From NCBI RefSeq assembly GCF_027925445.1, contig NZ_AP027149.1, positions 1,860,001 to 1,924,000 on the forward strand: a stretch of DNA of 64,000 nt, given 5' to 3'. Shown piece by piece: positions 1 through 8,576 of the stretch (position 1 is the first letter of the stretch; the number at the start of each line of letters is the position of its first letter). The notes under the pieces were generated by a model. That model made no database searches. It had not been told where the DNA came from and saw only the letters and a list, made by a program, of their open reading frames with translations. The position numbers were made by a program, and so were the translations under genes. This DNA comes from Methylocystis bryophila. GTDB taxonomy: Bacteria > Pseudomonadota > Alphaproteobacteria > Rhizobiales > Beijerinckiaceae.

Positions 1-30
1 GGCGCGACCCCCGCCAATGAAGCGCCCGGT

Positions 31-55
31 CCTCTCCCGCGGAACGGGGGAGGGG
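31..55. repeat. REP-like GC-rich palindrome
   Basis: A short imperfect hairpin (a CCTCTCCCG arm, a short loop, then a CGGGGGAGG-type arm) lies just upstream of the first gene. It closely resembles the arms of the inverted-repeat element at 22926-23045, so I read it as a diverged copy of the same repeat family rather than a gene-specific signal. Confidence 0.5.
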
Positions 56-106
56 GCGTTCCAGCCCGCTCCGACGAGACCGACCTGCGGTCGAGAGGCT
101 CGACTT

Positions 107-856
107 ATGATGGGAAGACTGCTCGCCGCCGGCATGCTCGCGGGTCTCGTCGCCGGCTTCCTCTCCTTCGGCTTCTTCAAGCTTGCGGGCGAGCCGGCCG
201 TCGAGCGCGCCATCGCCTTAGAGCGGGCGATGGAGGCGGCCAAGGCTAAGGATGCCGCCGAGCCGGTCGAGCCCGAGCTTTTCAGCCGCAGCGTGCAGTC
301 TGGCATCGGTCTCCTGACCGGCGTCGCTGTCTATGGCGCGGCGCTGGGCGGGTTTTTCGCCATCGCTTTCGCGGTCGCCTACCGCCGCTTGGGCGATTTC
401 AGCGGGTTCGCGACCGCAATGCTCCTCGCGGTCTCGGGTTTTATCGCTGTCCATCTAGCGCCGGCGCTCAAATATCCGGCCGCGCCGCCCGCCGTGGGGG
501 CCGCAGAGACGATCGGCGCCCGCACGAATCTATATTTCGCGTTTCTGTTCATTTCGCTGGCCGCCATCATCGCTGCGGGCGTGTTGCGCCTTCGACTCGA
601 AAATCCTCTCGGGAGGATGAAAGCGGCGCTTGTCTCCATCGCCGCTTACGTCGCCGTCATGAGCTGCGTCGCTTTCGCGCTTCCCGGCGTTAACGAAACG
701 CCCGAGAATTTTCCCGCTGCCGCGCTCTGGCAGTTTCGCGCGGCGTCGCTTGGCGGACAGGCGCTGATGTGGGCGGTGCTGGGCCTCGCCTTCGGGGCCG
801 CCGCCGAAAGACTGCTCGCTCGCGAAGAAGCTTCGTTGCGACCGAAACTTCGCTAA
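107..856 (+). CDS. cbtA: CbtA-family cobalt transporter subunit
   Basis: Predicted inner-membrane protein of about 250 residues with roughly five hydrophobic segments and a Gly/Ala-rich first helix directly after the start, typical of CbtA, the proposed cobalt transporter usually paired with the small CbtB. An open frame extends upstream to position 17, but the family begins at the Met-Met-Gly-Arg-Leu-Leu at 107/110, preceded by a GAGAGG-like ribosome site near 93-98, so I start it there. CbtB and any cobalamin riboswitch would lie left of the window. The next gene begins 9 bases after the stop, suggesting co-transcription. Family assignment is from overall sequence pattern; substrate is inferred. 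Confidence 0.75.
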   Translation: MMGRLLAAGMLAGLVAGFLSFGFFKLAGEPAVERAIALERAMEAAKAKDAAEPVEPELFSRSVQSGIGLLTGVAVYGAALGGFFAIAFAVAYRRLGDFSGFATAMLLAVSGFIAVHLAPALKYPAAPPAVGAAETIGARTNLYFAFLFISLAAIIAAGVLRLRLENPLGRMKAALVSIAAYVAVMSCVAFALPGVNETPENFPAAALWQFRAASLGGQALMWAVLGLAFGAAAERLLAREEASLRPKLR

Positions 857-865
857 AGGCGCAGA

Positions 866-1438
866 ATGCGCCTGGAGCTCCTCTGCTCGGCCTCGACGGC
901 GGGCCTGCGCGGCGGGTTCTTCCCCACAGCGGACGAGCCGCTCGATCAAAAAGGCCGCGTCGCGCTGGCTCGATTGGCCGGACGGCTCGGAGACTACGAC
1001 AGAATCGTGGCGAGCCCTGCGCTCAGCGCCATGGAGACCGCTCGGGGCCTGCTGCTCGCGGCGACGCCGGAGCCGGCTCTGCGCGACGGCGACTTCGGCC
1101 GCTGGGCGGGGCGCGCGCTCATGGAGGTCGAGGCCCTGGAGCCGGAGGCGCTCGCCCTTTGGCTCAGGAATGCGGGAGTCGCGCCACATGGCGGCGAGTC
1201 CTTTGCCGACGTGGCGAAGCGCGTTGGCCAATGGATGGACGCGCTTCCGGAGAAATCCGGCGTCGTTCTCGCGATCACACATGCAGCCGTGCTCCGCGCT
1301 GCCATCGTTCACGCGCTCGGCGCGCCGTCCCCTTCTCTGCTCTCCATAGACGTCTCGCCTCTCGGCCGGGCGAGATTCGCTCGCGCTCGCGGAACTTGGC
1401 GGTTCGGCGCGCTGCTTCCCCTTAAGCTCTCGCGTTGA
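866..1438 (+). CDS. Histidine-phosphatase-like protein lacking the catalytic His
   Basis: A 190-residue protein of the histidine phosphatase (phosphoglycerate mutase-like) superfamily, in the position often occupied by such a gene next to cbtA in cobalamin-related clusters. The fold markers are visible: a Ser-Pro-Ala stretch at residues 50-52 followed by a MetGluThrAla segment, Gly-Glu-Ser at 110-112, and Thr-His at 138-139. The N-terminal Arg-His-Gly motif that carries the phosphorylated histidine is replaced by Cys-Ser-Ala-Ser-Thr at residues 7-11, so the canonical nucleophile appears to be missing. It may be a pseudoenzyme or use a different mechanism. Its 3' end overlaps the convergent cold-shock gene by 17 bases. 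Confidence 0.7.
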   Translation: MRLELLCSASTAGLRGGFFPTADEPLDQKGRVALARLAGRLGDYDRIVASPALSAMETARGLLLAATPEPALRDGDFGRWAGRALMEVEALEPEALALWLRNAGVAPHGGESFADVAKRVGQWMDALPEKSGVVLAITHAAVLRAAIVHALGAPSPSLLSIDVSPLGRARFARARGTWRFGALLPLKLSR

Positions 1439-1874
1439 GCGTTTCCGATCTGCACAACAGGTAGCTATCGGCGATCCGGCCGTGCTTGCGGAGCGTTTCT
1501 TCCCGGATCGCGACGATATCGCTCATCACCTCGGCAAGCCTTCCGGCGACGAGAATTTCTTCCTTCGTGCCGAGATAAGCGCCCCAGATAATGTCGAGAT
1601 CGGCTTCGCCGAGCCGCGTGAAGGAGTGGTCGCGATCGAGAAGAACCATCACGCTAGCCGCATTGTCGGGAAAGCCTTCCGCAAGCTTGCGTCCGGTCGT
1701 GACGTGAACGGGAGCGTCGAGGCGGTTCTGCGCGAGAGGATGCTTTGCCGCCAAGGCCCGAACGGCGCGCTCGATCGCGTTGACGTGGACGAAAACATCC
1801 GCATCGCCGTCAGCGAGCTGAATGAAACCGAAGCCGTTTTGAGAATTCAACCATTTCACGCGTGGGATCGCCAT
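1422..1874 (-). CDS. Cold-shock-domain protein with long unfamiliar C-terminal region
   Basis: About 150 residues. The start is set at the ATG at 1874 because the protein then opens like a cold-shock domain: a Val-Lys-Trp-Leu-Asn strand, RNP1 as Gly-Phe-Gly-Phe-Ile at residues 14-18, and RNP2 as Val-Phe-Val-His at 27-30. After about residue 37 the sequence no longer follows the canonical domain. The remaining ~110 residues, partly helical and charged, are not something I recognise. It may bind RNA or single-stranded DNA through the first half. The frame stays open to 2225, but that part is antisense to the porin gene. It lies 71 bases after the porin stop on the same strand. Confidence 0.55.
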   Translation of the reverse strand: MAIPRVKWLNSQNGFGFIQLADGDADVFVHVNAIERAVRALAAKHPLAQNRLDAPVHVTTGRKLAEGFPDNAASVMVLLDRDHSFTRLGEADLDIIWGAYLGTKEEILVAGRLAEVMSDIVAIREETLRKHGRIADSYLLCRSETLNARA

Positions 1875-1945
1875 CTGGTGTCTCCGGGCGCTCATGCGCA
1901 TGCGCCGCTGATGGCCATCCTGCTCACGCCGCGCCTGCGTCGGGG

Positions 1946-4087
1946 TCAGAACTGCCAATGCAGGCGGGCCGCCAAAATATTCGCAGGGCCTCGCGCCCCG
2001 TCGTAGGCGGGATCGACGATGGCCTGATAGTCGAGGCCGATCTTGATGTTCGGCGTCAACGCGTAATTGTAATAGGACTCGACGATCTTCTCCAGCCGGT
2101 AGGAGGGCAGCGCTCCATCGCCGATGAGGATGCCGAGGCCGCCCGCGGCGAAATAAGCCTCGTGCGAATTGGCGAGACCGTTGACGACCACCGCGAAGCC
2201 GACGGTGTCGTCTGGGCGCCCCCAATCCTTGCCGAGGATCGAAACGCCCGCTTGCGCGGTGCGGTCGATGTCCGCGAAGTCCCAGGGCTCCACGCCGCCG
2301 TCCGCATAGCCCGCGCGCGCGAAGAACCCGACTCTGTCGTTGATCTGCTGCTCGAGATTGAGGCTCACGCCCGGACGATTGCGGAATCGGCGGTCGAGCG
2401 CGAGCGCGAGGCTCGGGTCTATGCCCGTTCCCGCATTGATGTTCACAGCGTCCTGGAAACTGCCGGCGCGGCCGCGGCTCAGATAGCCGGTGACCTTCAG
2501 CTTGCCGGGCTGGCCGAAAAGCTCGTGCCGTTCCTCGAGCTCGCCGACGACCTGGAACTGACTCAGATTGGGATCGAGGCCGTAGGACGAGGCGTTCAGC
2601 GCCGCGCCCTGCGGCGTCGCCGAGAGGTCAAAGATCCCGGCGCGCGCGGCGAAGCGGCCCTGATACCATTCGGCCGCCGCGCCATAGGTGTAGCCCCAGG
2701 CGTCGCCCGCATAGTCGAACGTGCCGGCGTTGATCAGCGCCCAGTTGAGAAAGTCGGTCTTGGGGTTATTGGCGTATTTGTTGGTGTCGAAGATGTCGAC
2801 GACGCAGAATTTGCCAGCCGTGAAAACCAGCCGGTTCTCGGTGATCTCATTTGCGAATTGATTGATGTCCGCCTCGACCTTCTGCTTCTCGCCGCCGAGG
2901 TCGATCTGCTGGCGCAGAATGGCGCGCTGCACGCGGACGTAAGGGAAGGCGTAGCCGAGCTTATAGGATTCGCCGCTCGGGAAGCCTGCGGCGCCATGCG
3001 TGTTGCCGAGACCGAAGCCCTGATCGATTTCCGGATTGATCCAGAGTTCAGCCCCTTGCCAAAGGCGCAGGCCCCCATAAAGGGTCACGTCGCTGGTCTG
3101 GCGTAGATCGCCGACGCGCGACAGGCTGTTCGGCCCGTCCCAGGCCGCGCGGAGTTTCGGATAACCCTGCGCGACCTCAGTGATTTGCGCGTGAAAATTG
3201 ACGCGGTCGCCGTCCGTGAGCGTCCAGGCGGAGGGCGGCTGCGCGCTGAAGCCCGCCAGCGCCGGCACGGGGAGCGTCTCCCCGAAATGGTAGTTCAGAG
3301 AGAAGCGAAGAACCTGCGGGGCGAAATCCGAGCGAAACGTCTCGCCATTCGCCAGGAAGTTGACGGGCTTCGTTCCGTAATAGCTGTAGAGATACTCGAG
3401 CCTCGCCGTCCAGTTCGGGATCAGCGGAATCTCGACGCCGCCGCCGACGGTCCAGCCGTGTCGCCAGAAGAACGGGTTGTCCGTCGTGCCGGTCAACGCC
3501 GGCGTGAGCGTCTGCGAGTTGCGGGTCCAGGCTGCTCCGCCGGTCGCGTAGAGCAGCCAGTTGTTGTCGAAAACATAACCGACGCGGCCGCGCAGCGACA
3601 TCGCAGCCTGGATGGACTCCATGTAGGTCGCGGGCCCGAGCGACAGCGAATTGAAATTTGCCGTCACGCCCGTCGATTGGCCGAAAACGTCGGGATCGGC
3701 GGGAAAGGTGAAGTCGCCTTCGACGCCGAGCAGTACGTGCGACGGCAGCAGAAGATTGTAGCCGCCCTGAAAGCCGCCCAGGAAACTGCCGGCCTCGGTG
3801 AAGGTGTCGATCTGCTTGGCGAGGCCGCTCGCATTCCAGATGTCCGGGCCCGACCAGTTGGACTTGCCGCCCGCGAAACCCATGTGACCGCCGAAATAGA
3901 AGCCGTTCCAGGGATCGGCGGGCCCGGGCGTTTCCTCCGCGCCCTTTTTGGAGGGGAGGTCGGCCGCATGGGCGGAGGAGATCAGGCTCGCCGCCAGAGC
4001 CAGAGCCAGCGCCGCGAGCGAAGCCGATCGGGCGCGCCCCGCGGAGAGCCTCTTCCCAAAATCGCACGGCTTTTTGCCACGTCCCAT
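1946..4087 (-). CDS. Outer-membrane porin: Omp25-like barrel fused to OprB-type carbohydrate porin
   Basis: A 713-residue outer-membrane protein. Residues 1-42 form a signal peptide with an Ala-rich core ending in Ala-His-Ala. Residues ~55-275 look like the small beta-barrel of Rhizobiales Omp25/Omp31-type proteins (a GlyPheTyrPheGlyGly opening, repeated GGG turns, an ArgLeuGluTyr strand). From ~280 to the end the sequence looks like a carbohydrate-selective OprB-family porin and ends in Trp-Gln-Phe, a typical barrel-closing aromatic terminus. Each half would be a full-size porin domain, so this is a tandem-barrel fusion. The gene is divergent from the galactoside operon, suggesting a role in sugar entry, though this is inference. 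Confidence 0.75.
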   Translation of the reverse strand: MGRGKKPCDFGKRLSAGRARSASLAALALALAASLISSAHAADLPSKKGAEETPGPADPWNGFYFGGHMGFAGGKSNWSGPDIWNASGLAKQIDTFTEAGSFLGGFQGGYNLLLPSHVLLGVEGDFTFPADPDVFGQSTGVTANFNSLSLGPATYMESIQAAMSLRGRVGYVFDNNWLLYATGGAAWTRNSQTLTPALTGTTDNPFFWRHGWTVGGGVEIPLIPNWTARLEYLYSYYGTKPVNFLANGETFRSDFAPQVLRFSLNYHFGETLPVPALAGFSAQPPSAWTLTDGDRVNFHAQITEVAQGYPKLRAAWDGPNSLSRVGDLRQTSDVTLYGGLRLWQGAELWINPEIDQGFGLGNTHGAAGFPSGESYKLGYAFPYVRVQRAILRQQIDLGGEKQKVEADINQFANEITENRLVFTAGKFCVVDIFDTNKYANNPKTDFLNWALINAGTFDYAGDAWGYTYGAAAEWYQGRFAARAGIFDLSATPQGAALNASSYGLDPNLSQFQVVGELEERHELFGQPGKLKVTGYLSRGRAGSFQDAVNINAGTGIDPSLALALDRRFRNRPGVSLNLEQQINDRVGFFARAGYADGGVEPWDFADIDRTAQAGVSILGKDWGRPDDTVGFAVVVNGLANSHEAYFAAGGLGILIGDGALPSYRLEKIVESYYNYALTPNIKIGLDYQAIVDPAYDGARGPANILAARLHWQF

Positions 4088-4168
4088 CTCGCGTTCTCAC
4101 AAGCCGCGTGTATCTCCTAAGCGAAATGTGATGGGCTCCGCTTGCGCCTGCAATCGAAAAGGTCGGAG

Positions 4169-4184
4169 TTTGGAATTCTTCAAA
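4169..4184. promoter_or_regulatory. Dyad TTTGGAA-TT-CTTCAAA in the porin/beta-galactosidase spacer
   Basis: An imperfect 16-base inverted repeat in the AT-rich divergent spacer between the porin and beta-galactosidase starts. It shares the TTTG/CAAA ends of the dyad at 4281-4297. It could be a second half of a looping operator pair or a chance palindrome around the central GAATTC. Confidence 0.3.
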
Positions 4185-4280
4185 GAATCTGCGCCATTAT
4201 TAGAGAGTATAACATCTTGCTGCAGAGTGTGATATTTTTGCCACAGCGCTGGAGAAAGAAAATTAGGCGATGAGGTCTTC

Positions 4281-4297
4281 TTTGGAAACGCTCCAAA
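4281..4297. promoter_or_regulatory. Candidate LacI-family operator upstream of the galactoside operon
   Basis: TTTGGA, five bases (AACGC), TCCAAA: a dyad with a central CG step, the layout typical of LacI/GalR-family operators. It lies 105 bases before the beta-galactosidase start and 194 bases from the divergent porin start, so one site could control both. No LacI-family regulator gene is in the window. Confidence 0.45.
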
Positions 4298-4401
4298 CTA
4301 GGAAATACGCTGGCGCTCGATGAGCCGTCGCCCGGCGCCCCTGTCATGAATCTGTGATCCTTCGCGGCGACTTTTCGCCGCGCGAGAGACAGGGGACCTC
4401 G

Positions 4402-6366
4402 ATGACGAAGCAAAGGCTCGGGGTCTGCTACTATCCGGAACATTGGCCGGAGGATTTGTGGACCGAGGACGCGCGCCGGATGCGCGATGTCGGTCTCTCT
4501 GTTGTCCGGATCGGCGAGTTCGCCTGGTCGCGCCTCGAGCCGGAGGACGGGCGCTACGATTTCGACTGGCTCGCGCGCGCGATCGACGTGCTGCACGAAG
4601 CGGGGCTTCGCGTCGTCCTGGGCACGCCGACGGCGACGCCGCCCAAATGGCTCGTCGATAAAATGCCGGACATGCTCGCGCGCAACGCGCAGGGCCGGCC
4701 GCGCGGCTTCGGCTCAAGGCGCCATTACTGCTTCAGCTACGAGCCCTACGCCCGAGAATGCGAGCGCATTGTCACGGCGCTGGCGCAGGCCTTTGGCGCG
4801 CATCCGGCCGTCGTCGCCTGGCAGATCGACAATGAATATGGGTGCCATGACACGGTGGAGAGCTACTCGCCCGCCGCGCGTGAAGCCTTCCGTCGGTGGT
4901 GCGAGCACAAATATGGCGACATTGGCGCGCTCAATCGCGCCTGGGGCAATGTGTTCTGGTCGATGGAGCTCTCGCGCTTCGACCAGATCGAGCTTCCCCA
5001 TCTGACCGTGACGGAGGCCAATCCGGCCTGTCTCCTCGATTTCAAACGTTTCTCGTCGGATCAGGTCGCCGCCTTCCATAGGCGGCAGGTCGAGATCATC
5101 CGCCGTCATTCCCCAAGCCGGGACATCCTTCACAATTTCATGGGCGCCTTCACCGCCTTCGATCATTTTGCGGTCGGGCGCGATCTCGACGTCGCCGCCT
5201 GGGACAGCTACCCACTCGGGTTTCTGGAGCGAAGTCATCGCGACGAGGCCTTCAAACGCCGGTTCATGCGGGTCGGCGATCCCGATTTTCAGGCCTTTCA
5301 CCATGATCTCTACCGCGCCTGCGGGGCAGGGCGCTTGTGGATCATGGAGCAACAGCCCGGCGCCGTGAACTGGGCTCCGTGGAATCCGCTGCCGGCGAAA
5401 GGCGCCGTGCGGCTGTGGAGCTTCGAGGCCTTCGCGGCCGGCGCCGAAGTCGTGAGCTATTTTCGCTGGCGTCAGGCGCCTTTTGCGCAGGAGCAGATGC
5501 ATGAAGGCCTGCTTCTGCCCAACAGCGAGCCCAATGAGGCTTATCATGTCGCCCGAGCTGTCGCTCGCGAGCTCGAGTCGATCGACGCCAAAGTCGAAAC
5601 CGAGTGCGCGGATGTCGCGCTCGTCTTCGACTATGACAGCGCCTTCGCCTGGGAGATCGAGCCGCAGGGGCAGGACTTCTCCTATTTCGATCTGATCCTC
5701 GATTTCTACGGCGGCTTGCGGAAGCTGGGACTGAATGTGGACGTCGTTCCGCCGACGCCGGAGGCTATGGCTCGGCGTAAGCTCATCGTCGCCCCGGCTT
5801 TGTTTGCGTCGAGCGCGGCGCTCACGCGAGCATTCAGCGAGAGCGGCGCCTTGGTGCTGCTCGGGCCTCGCAGCGGCTCGAAAACTGAAGATTTCCAGAT
5901 TCCGCCCGGGTTGCCGCCGGGCGATTTCCGTCCGCTCGTCGACGTCGCCATCCAGCGCGTCGAATCGTTGCGTCCCGGCGCGCAGATCCCTGTCGAGGCC
6001 GCGGAAAACGGAGCATTCGTCCGCTGGCGCGAGATCATCGCTGCGGGCGCGGAGGCGGCGGTTCTGCTCCGCTGCGACGATGGCGCGCCAGCGCTGACGC
6101 GGCGCGAGCGGTTCCTCTATCTCGCGGGCCTTCCCAACGATCTTTTGCGCGACGCTCTTTTGCGGCGCCTAGCCAATGAAGCGGGTCTTACCCTTATTGA
6201 TCTCCCCGAGCATATTCGTCTGCGCGACAATGGACCCATGCGCTATGTCTTCAACTATGGCGAGCGCGATTTCGATCTTTCACCAATTCTGGGCGAGGCG
6301 TCCCTGCTGCTCGGCGAGCGGCGGCTCCCGCCCTGCGGCGTCGCGCTTTTCCGGCGTCCCGGCTGA
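4402..6366 (+). CDS. Beta-galactosidase, glycoside hydrolase family 42
   Basis: A 654-residue cytoplasmic GH42 enzyme that would release galactose from beta-galactosides. The opening Gly-Val-Cys-Tyr-Tyr-Pro-Glu-His-Trp-Pro is characteristic of the family. The acid/base Glu sits in a TrpGlnIleAspAsnGluTyrGly motif (about residue 145) and the nucleophile Glu in TrpIleMetGluGlnGlnProGly (about 316). The trimerisation and C-terminal beta domains follow, giving usual family length. I chose the ATG at 4402 because AGGGGAC lies just upstream and the family motif starts within ten residues; an earlier in-frame codon at 4354 lacks this. There is no signal peptide. It is first in an operon with galK and galT. 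Confidence 0.9.
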   Translation: MTKQRLGVCYYPEHWPEDLWTEDARRMRDVGLSVVRIGEFAWSRLEPEDGRYDFDWLARAIDVLHEAGLRVVLGTPTATPPKWLVDKMPDMLARNAQGRPRGFGSRRHYCFSYEPYARECERIVTALAQAFGAHPAVVAWQIDNEYGCHDTVESYSPAAREAFRRWCEHKYGDIGALNRAWGNVFWSMELSRFDQIELPHLTVTEANPACLLDFKRFSSDQVAAFHRRQVEIIRRHSPSRDILHNFMGAFTAFDHFAVGRDLDVAAWDSYPLGFLERSHRDEAFKRRFMRVGDPDFQAFHHDLYRACGAGRLWIMEQQPGAVNWAPWNPLPAKGAVRLWSFEAFAAGAEVVSYFRWRQAPFAQEQMHEGLLLPNSEPNEAYHVARAVARELESIDAKVETECADVALVFDYDSAFAWEIEPQGQDFSYFDLILDFYGGLRKLGLNVDVVPPTPEAMARRKLIVAPALFASSAALTRAFSESGALVLLGPRSGSKTEDFQIPPGLPPGDFRPLVDVAIQRVESLRPGAQIPVEAAENGAFVRWREIIAAGAEAAVLLRCDDGAPALTRRERFLYLAGLPNDLLRDALLRRLANEAGLTLIDLPEHIRLRDNGPMRYVFNYGERDFDLSPILGEASLLLGERRLPPCGVALFRRPG

Positions 6367-6384
6367 AGCGGGACGGCCGCACCG

Positions 6385-7545
6385 ATGAACTGCGCCATAG
6401 ATCTCCAATCGCGCTTTGTGGAGCGCTTCGGCGGCGCGCCGCGGCTCTTTCGTGCGCCAGGGCGAGTCAATCTGATTGGCGAGCACACCGATTACAACGA
6501 CGGCTTCGTCCTTCCCGCGGCGATCGATCTCGCGACCTACGCCGCGGTCGCGCCATGCGACGATCGGCGCTTCGTCGTTCATTCGCTCGCCTACAATGAG
6601 ACCGTCGAATTCGATCTCGACGCTCCCCCGCCCGCGCCGCGCCGTCACTGGAGCGATTATGTTTTCGGCGTCGTTCTCAACCTGCAGCGCGAGGGTTTTG
6701 CGCTTTGCGGCGCCGATATGATGCTCGCGGGCGACCTGCCGATGGGCGCAGGACTCTCGGCCTCGGCGGCGCTGGAGGTCGTCGTCGGTTACGCGCTCTG
6801 CGACCTTTGTGGAGTGTCCATCGAGCGAAAGGCGCTCGCGCTTCTTTGTCAGCGGGCGGAGAACGAGTTCGTCGGCATGCGCTGCGGCGTGATGGATCAG
6901 CTCATCAGCTGCTGCGGCGTCGCCGATCATGCGTTGCTCATCGACTGTCGCTCGCTCGAGACGCGGCCGGCGCCGCTCGATCCGAAGGCGCAGCTCGTGA
7001 TTTGCAATACGATGGTCAGCCATGAGCTGGCCTCGAGCGAATATAATAAGCGGCGAGCGGAGTGCGAGCGGGCGGTCGAGCTGCTCTCTCCTATGCTGAA
7101 GGGCGTGCGCGCGCTGCGGGACGTGTCGCCTGAGCAGCTTGCGCTTCATGGCGCGGTCTTGCCTGACGTGATCCTGCGCCGCGCTCGCCACGTGGTGACG
7201 GAGAACGCGCGCACGCTGGCGGCGGCGCAGGCTCTGGAAGATGGCGATCTCCCGTCTTTCGGGCGGCTCATGAATGCGTCGCATGCGAGCCTGCGCGACG
7301 ATTATGAGGTAAGCTGCGCCGAGGCCGACGTGATGGTCGATCTCGCGCAGAAGAGGGAAGGCGTCTTCGGCGCGCGCATGACCGGCGGCGGCTTCGGCGG
7401 CTCGACGCTCGCTCTGGTCGAAGCGGGCGCCGCCGAGCATTTTATGACGCGCATCGGCGAGGCCTATCGCAAGGCGACGGGACTGACGCCGCAGATCTTT
7501 CGCGCGACGCCTTCAGCAGGCGTCCAACGAGTGATGGTCCCGTGA
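6385..7545 (+). CDS. galK: Galactokinase
   Basis: A 386-residue GHMP-family kinase that phosphorylates galactose to galactose-1-phosphate, the first Leloir step. All three family motifs are present: the galactokinase signature Gly-Arg-Val-Asn-Leu-Ile-Gly-Glu-His-Thr-Asp-Tyr-Asn-Asp near the N-terminus, the ATP loop Pro-Met-Gly-Ala-Gly-Leu-Ser-Ser-like (LeuProMetGlyAlaGlyLeuSerAlaSer) near residue 115, and a C-terminal Thr-Gly-Gly-Gly-Phe-Gly-Gly. It begins 18 bases after the beta-galactosidase stop and its stop overlaps the galT start by four bases, so the three genes are very likely one transcript with coupled translation of galK and galT. Confidence 0.93.
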   Translation: MNCAIDLQSRFVERFGGAPRLFRAPGRVNLIGEHTDYNDGFVLPAAIDLATYAAVAPCDDRRFVVHSLAYNETVEFDLDAPPPAPRRHWSDYVFGVVLNLQREGFALCGADMMLAGDLPMGAGLSASAALEVVVGYALCDLCGVSIERKALALLCQRAENEFVGMRCGVMDQLISCCGVADHALLIDCRSLETRPAPLDPKAQLVICNTMVSHELASSEYNKRRAECERAVELLSPMLKGVRALRDVSPEQLALHGAVLPDVILRRARHVVTENARTLAAAQALEDGDLPSFGRLMNASHASLRDDYEVSCAEADVMVDLAQKREGVFGARMTGGGFGGSTLALVEAGAAEHFMTRIGEAYRKATGLTPQIFRATPSAGVQRVMVP

Positions 7546-8576
7546 GCGATTTCCTGCAAAACGCGCCGCATCGGCGCTTCAATCCGCTGACGGGCGCCTG
7601 GGCGCTCGTCTCGCCGCATCGCACGCAGCGCCCCTGGCGTGGCCAGCTCGAAGCCTCGGCGGCCGAAACTCTGCCTAGGCGTCAGCCAGGCTGTTACCTC
7701 TGCCCGGGAGAAGTGCGCGCCAATGGTAAGCGTAACCCCGATTACGAGACCGTCTTTGTTTTCGACAACGACTTTCCGGCGCTGCTTCCGGACGCCGATG
7801 GCAAGGCCGTGGAGGAGGGCGAGCTTCTCATCGCTCGACCGGAGACAGGCTTCTGTCGAGTCTTGTGCTTCTCGCCGCGGCACGATCTCACGCTGTCGCG
7901 CATGGAGACGCGCGACATTGCAAGCGTCGTGGAGGCTTGGCGCGACGAATATGTCGCGCTCGGCGCGCGGGACAATGTGCGTTACGTGCAGATCTTCGAG
8001 AACCGCGGCGCGATGATGGGCGCGAGCAATCCGCACCCGCATTGCCAAATATGGGCGAGCTCGAGCCTTCCCGACGAGCCGCTCAAGGAGGATCAAAAGC
8101 AGGCCGACTACCTCGCGCGGAAGGGTTCTTGCCTGTTGTGCGATTATCTCGCTTGCGAGCGCGACGCCAAGGAGCGCATCATCTGCGAGAACGACGCCTT
8201 TCTCGTCCTCGTCCCCTTCTGGGCGGTCTGGCCTTTCGAAACGATGATTATCTCGAAGCGCCACTTCGGCGGCCTCGAAGCCTTGACGAATGCGGAGGTC
8301 GAGGCTCTGGCCGACGTGTTGAAACGGCTGACGACGCGCTACGACAATCTCTTCGCCGCGCCTTTCCCCTATACGATGGGGTTGCATCCCCAGCCCACCG
8401 ACGGGCGCGCCTATCCGCATTGGCATTTTCATGCGCATTTCTACCCGCCGCTGCTGCGCTCGGCGACGATCCGCAAGTTCATGGTCGGCTACGAAATGCT
8501 CGCCGCCCCGCAGCGCGACATCACGCCCGAGCAGGCCGCCGCGAGCCTGCGCGCGAGCGCGGAGTGGTTTGGGTGA
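7542..8576 (+). CDS. galT: Galactose-1-phosphate uridylyltransferase
   Basis: A 344-residue HIT-superfamily enzyme exchanging UMP between UDP-glucose and galactose-1-phosphate. The active-site His-Pro-His is visible in a SerAsnProHisProHisCysGlnIle segment, with the zinc-site Cys-x-x-Cys (CysTyrLeuCys) near residue 49 and a second His-rich region (HisTrpHisPheHisAlaHis) near residue 290. The start is GTG at 7542, overlapping the galK stop as GTGA. Neither galE nor galM is in the window, so epimerisation of UDP-galactose must be encoded elsewhere. The open frame ends at the start of a gene-free spacer. Confidence 0.92.
   Translation: MSDFLQNAPHRRFNPLTGAWALVSPHRTQRPWRGQLEASAAETLPRRQPGCYLCPGEVRANGKRNPDYETVFVFDNDFPALLPDADGKAVEEGELLIARPETGFCRVLCFSPRHDLTLSRMETRDIASVVEAWRDEYVALGARDNVRYVQIFENRGAMMGASNPHPHCQIWASSSLPDEPLKEDQKQADYLARKGSCLLCDYLACERDAKERIICENDAFLVLVPFWAVWPFETMIISKRHFGGLEALTNAEVEALADVLKRLTTRYDNLFAAPFPYTMGLHPQPTDGRAYPHWHFHAHFYPPLLRSATIRKFMVGYEMLAAPQRDITPEQAAASLRASAEWFG

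Noticed and set aside
530..1312. Long minus-strand open frame antisense to cbtA and the phosphatase-like gene
   Set aside because: Arg/Ala-rich composition without domain features; typical of shadow frames in high-GC DNA.
1862..3106. Plus-strand open frame of 414 codons
   Set aside because: It lies antisense to the porin, whose signal peptide and barrel motifs are clear; the product looks like a random high-GC translation.
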